In this document: in pieces, positions 61,215 through 64,000 of the stretch
How positions within the stretch are numbered: position 1 is the first letter of the stretch
How the letters are laid out: each line of letters opens with the position of its first letter
Source: Histomonas meleagridis
Taxonomy: Eukaryota; Parabasalia; Tritrichomonadida; Dientamoebidae
DNA: 64,000 bases
Assembly: GCA_020186115.1 (NCBI GenBank)
Contig: WSYJ01000064.1
Location: forward strand, 1 to 64,000
Direction: 5' to 3'
Notes under the pieces: generated by a model
Seen by the model: the letters and a program-made list of their open reading frames with translations, nothing else
Databases searched by the model: none
What the model was told of the DNA's origin: nothing
Position numbers and translations under genes: made by a program

Positions 61215-62400
61215 TGAATTGAATAAAACCGTTCCTGTCTTTTGAGGTCAATTCATTTTTGAAGCAACGATTTGAATCATTACTTGTCAAATAATGAGAC
61301 AAAATCAAGATTTCCGTTTTCCACTGCAATTTCGCATATATAGGTGTGAGAGTAGTGTAAGCAAAAAAAATTTTCCAAAAAAGGAACCAAATTTTTTATA
61401 TGTTACAGAGGTACCTTAATGAATATAATTTTGTAATTTATTTAAAAAAAAATTTGAAATCGCAAATTTACTGATTTTTTTGAAATTCTCAGAATATTGA
61501 AATATTTTTCATATAATTGAATATTTTGGTTTATTTATTATCAAATAGTAGTAAAATTACAATGGAATTCCATTTATTGTCAAATAATAGTAAAGTTAAA
61601 ATGAAATTGTTTTTATATAAAATTTTACTCCATGCATTATTTTTTTTTTTTTTTTTCATATGATATTATTTCGATTTGTTACAATGATTCTACAATGGTA
61701 TTTTAAAATTTGAAGTACTATTAAATAGAATACAAACAATATTTTGTATTTATAATATTTTATCAAAATTCTTTCGTACATTTCAGAGTAATTTTCCATT
61801 TAATCAACAACAAATTTCAATATAATGATGCGACATGTGAATTGAAAAACATTTCTCAATATCACAAAAACATGAAAAAAAGATTTTAATGAAATTAATG
61901 TATACTCTTTTATAATAAAAATCAGATGAATTTTGATCATTGAATAATGTTATAATTAAAATAATGCATTTCAATAAAGAAATTATTGTAAATTTTGAAA
62001 AAATAGAAAATAAATTGAATTTAATGTTATTACATCAGCAACTTCAATTTATGTTGAATAATTATTACATTAAACAATTATGTTATATCAACAAAAATGA
62101 ACAAAATGTTGTGGCAACATGTTTCTTTGTGAAAATGCTGTTTTTGAATTGACTTTATATAAGCAATAAATATTTGAAATCAAAAAATAAAAATATCCAA
62201 AAAATATACGAATGAATTCACTCAAAGACATGTGATATAGGGTTTGATCTCTATGTTTATTAATATTTTCGAGTTATATAAAAATCCCATTATAGAATTT
62301 TCCACTTACACGACTCTACTTTACTTAAAAAATCTTTCGGACAAATAAAAGATGAATTGGATTTGATAATTCCTAAGAAAATTTATCATTATATTCAACT
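61215..62400. other. intergenic, no gene seen
   Basis: AT-rich spacer after the desulfidase gene, with a 16-base T run at about 61641-61656 and several short frames of low-complexity content (for example 61940-62152). Nothing recognisable. Confidence 0.5.
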
Positions 62401-62419
62401 ATCGATATATTAATAATAT

Positions 62420-63120
62420 CAAATCCTTTATGATTAAGAAGTAATTTGGATATTACTAAATTTTCACTTATCAATGAAATAATAAATGCATTATTAAATA
62501 ATTTATAAGATTTTTAAAAATCAATGAATGATTTGATATTAAATCAATGAAACAATTATTAAAAATCTTAAAATAATATTTTTAGCATTGATATCAATTC
62601 CTTTTTTTTCCAAGAATCAATTTTACTATTTCCTTATGACCTCTTTCTGATAACATAAGTACCGCATAAAATTATTTAAATGAATTCCAAATAATTATTT
62701 TAAAAAACATTGAATTATACAATAAAATACTTTTAGGATTTAAATTAATATCTTCATGTTCAAGAAGCAATTTAACTATTTAGTTATTTCCTTTTTTAGG
62801 TGCAAGTATAAGTTTTTAAAATAAAATAATTTCTAAATATTACATCAAAATTTTGAATTATTAAACCAAATATCAAATTAAGCATATTTTAATATCAATT
62901 CCTTCAAGTTCAATAAGTAATCTTACTACTTCGAAATTATTTTTAATAACTGTATTTGTAAGTGCATTTTCAAATAGTTAGAATTATTACCGAATATTAT
63001 TTTAAATCCGAATAATTGTGATAAACAAAAAATAAAACACAAATATTTCTATAGTTAACCTTAATTCCCTCTTGCTCAATAAGAAATTTAACAAGTCCTG
63101 CGTTGTTATATTTATACAAG
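62420..63120 (-). pseudogene. degenerate ankyrin-unit array
   Basis: On the minus strand, ankyrin-like words (LVKFLIEQEGIKVN near 63060-63090; EGID-type ends near 62900, 62750 and 62600) recur every 145-165 bases with AT-rich spacers between, the same layout as at 25.6 kb but far more decayed. Stops in every unit. Neighbouring spacer DNA (63120-63460) shows no gene. Confidence 0.55.
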
Positions 63121-63456
63121 ATATTAAACAATTTAAGTAACAAGCAAAGAAAAGAATTTCATATTAAATTTGTTTCCAATGAAAAACAAATTAAACATAT
63201 ATGTTTCTTAAATAATACTAACAGAGGAAAGCACGATTAAAAAAGATAGAGTAGTTGCTAATAAAAAATAAAATTATCTAAATAACAAATTATTTGATAT
63301 ACAAATGACACATTCACAAAAAGCATCGGCGCCTGTGTACCAGCACCTTTTGGGCTTCAATTTTTAAACTCCAAATTAAAGAAACATAAAAAATTGGTTT
63401 CTTGAAGAACCAGTTCGTTAATAAACCGCAAAGATTTTCAAACCATTCAATTTTTG

Positions 63457-63462
63457 TCATTT
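63457..63462 (+). promoter_or_regulatory. Inr-like TCATTT of the BAR-like gene
   Basis: TCATTT matches TCA(+1)YWW, with +1 nine bases before the ATG at 63468, the usual short-leader spacing in trichomonads. Confidence 0.5.
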
Positions 63463-63467
63463 TTTCA

Positions 63468-64000
63468 ATGCTGAAATTTCATGTTGAGAAATTTCTCAAC
63501 GGATTCACTAATTTCCCAAGCGGAAATAACTTAACTAGCTCATGCCAAAAGCTGACTGAAAGCGACAATTTAGTATCTACTTATTTTCGAAATGCTGTTC
63601 AAAATAATTCATTTCAAAAATTTGAACAAGAAAATTTTCTACTTTTACAACAAACATTTCAAGCAATTTCTGATATTCTTGCTTCTTTAGTTGAATCCGA
63701 AAAATCTTCCCAAAAAGATTTCCAACAACTTTATAAAATACACCAAGAATTTTCTGCTAAAATCAGTGCAATTAAAGAATATGAAAAACTCCACAAGTTA
63801 GCTGGGAACAAAGTCAGCAAACTCCATCAAAAATTACTTGAACTTCAAGCATCATCAGGGAATCAAGATCAAATAAAAAGTCTTCAAAAGGAGCATAACG
63901 ATGCAGTACAAGAAGAAGAAACGTATAGGATTCAATGGAAGACGAAGAATGAAGAGTTTCAAAAAGATTATTTAATATATCAAAAAAATTTCGTTCGTAT
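63468..64000 (+). CDS. BAR-like coiled-coil protein, 5' part (runs off the window)
   Basis: An open frame of 177 complete codons from the ATG at 63468 to the window edge. It starts MLKFHVEKFLNGFTNF and is almost entirely helical: QENFLLLQQTFQAISDILAS, KDFQQLYKIHQEFSAKISAI, KEYEKLHKLAGNKVSKLHQK, then a shorter linker and KSLQKEHNDAVQEEETYRIQ, KNEEFQKDYLIYQKNFV. The three long amphipathic helices with the pattern 'E-Y-x-K-L ... A-x-x-K-V-x-K-L' resemble BAR/F-BAR membrane-bending domains, which in other eukaryotes couple membrane curvature to actin and Rho signalling. The 3' end is missing, so other domains (SH3, RhoGAP) cannot be assessed. The BAR call is a structural-pattern inference. Confidence 0.65.
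   Translation, partial: MLKFHVEKFLNGFTNFPSGNNLTSSCQKLTESDNLVSTYFRNAVQNNSFQKFEQENFLLLQQTFQAISDILASLVESEKSSQKDFQQLYKIHQEFSAKISAIKEYEKLHKLAGNKVSKLHQKLLELQASSGNQDQIKSLQKEHNDAVQEEETYRIQWKTKNEEFQKDYLIYQKNFVR

Noticed and set aside
1-64000. CRISPR arrays, tRNA, rRNA and bacterial operon signals
   Set aside because: Tandem repeats here are satellites without unique spacers, no tRNA cloverleaf was recognised, and the genes are eukaryotic in character.

Overview
This is a very AT-rich stretch of eukaryotic nuclear DNA, almost certainly from a trichomonad parabasalid; the gene and repeat mix looks most like Tritrichomonas, though the species is an inference. The supporting signs are DUF3447-type ankyrin proteins and many fragments of them, intronless long reading frames, Inr-like TCAYWW boxes a few bases upstream of several ATGs, a DOCK-family protein, a GAF-rich cyclic-nucleotide phosphodiesterase, a bacterial-type L-cysteine desulfidase, and relics of pogo-like, MULE, Merlin-like and Maverick elements. 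No tRNA, rRNA or CRISPR was recognised, and no intron with the canonical trichomonad GTAYGT / ACTAACACACAG signals.

Layout. 1-13.9 kb is a transposon graveyard: pogo-like and Merlin-like transposase relics, then a MULE transposase pseudogene (minus strand, 13365 down to about 5155). The MULE is split by a 6.1 kb element with 516-bp terminal inverted repeats (5589-11706). That element holds a 3.6 kb pogo-like element (7269-10829), whose transposase is split by a 1.8 kb palindromic element with a (TATAATG)n core (7972-9796). This is a four-level nest. 14-24 kb is a gene block on the minus strand: divergent bromodomain protein, LRR protein, protein kinase, DUF1349 lectin-like protein and DOCK-type Rho/Rac GEF. 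24.5-27 kb is an ankyrin protein followed by a strikingly regular 170-bp array (one ankyrin repeat plus one AT-rich spacer per unit). 27-38 kb, minus strand, has a U2AF35-like splicing factor with no visible start codon, a Ser/Pro/Gln-rich protein with repeated DRAxxF-type motifs in an island of unusually high GC, a DUS2-like tRNA dihydrouridine synthase, a small hypothetical and an LRR/IQ/coiled-coil protein.

40.6-43.2 kb is a frame-broken TAF1-like pseudogene, followed by ribosomal protein eS7. 44.4-48 kb holds an ankyrin pseudogene, one copy of a repeat family (R) with nested insertions, a 63-bp perfect palindrome and a BEACH-domain relic. 48.0-51.1 kb encodes a GAF/PDEase protein and is followed by a 33-bp minisatellite. 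51.8-54.7 kb is a decayed ankyrin gene in which a 20-bp satellite has expanded inside the spacers. 55-57 kb carries a Maverick-type integrase relic, and 57.3-58.3 kb the second, inverted copy of R. 58.8-61.2 kb holds a PP1-type phosphatase and the L-cysteine desulfidase. The window ends in ankyrin relics and the 5' end of a BAR-like coiled-coil protein.

The live genes are unrelated housekeeping, signalling and cytoskeletal functions, each apparently transcribed alone. There is a signalling and cytoskeleton flavour (kinase, DOCK GEF, PDEase, PP1, IQ protein, BAR-like protein), but nothing shows that they act as one system. The clearest undescribed structure is the ankyrin repeat/spacer architecture and the layered insertions that can be read against empty sites within the same window.
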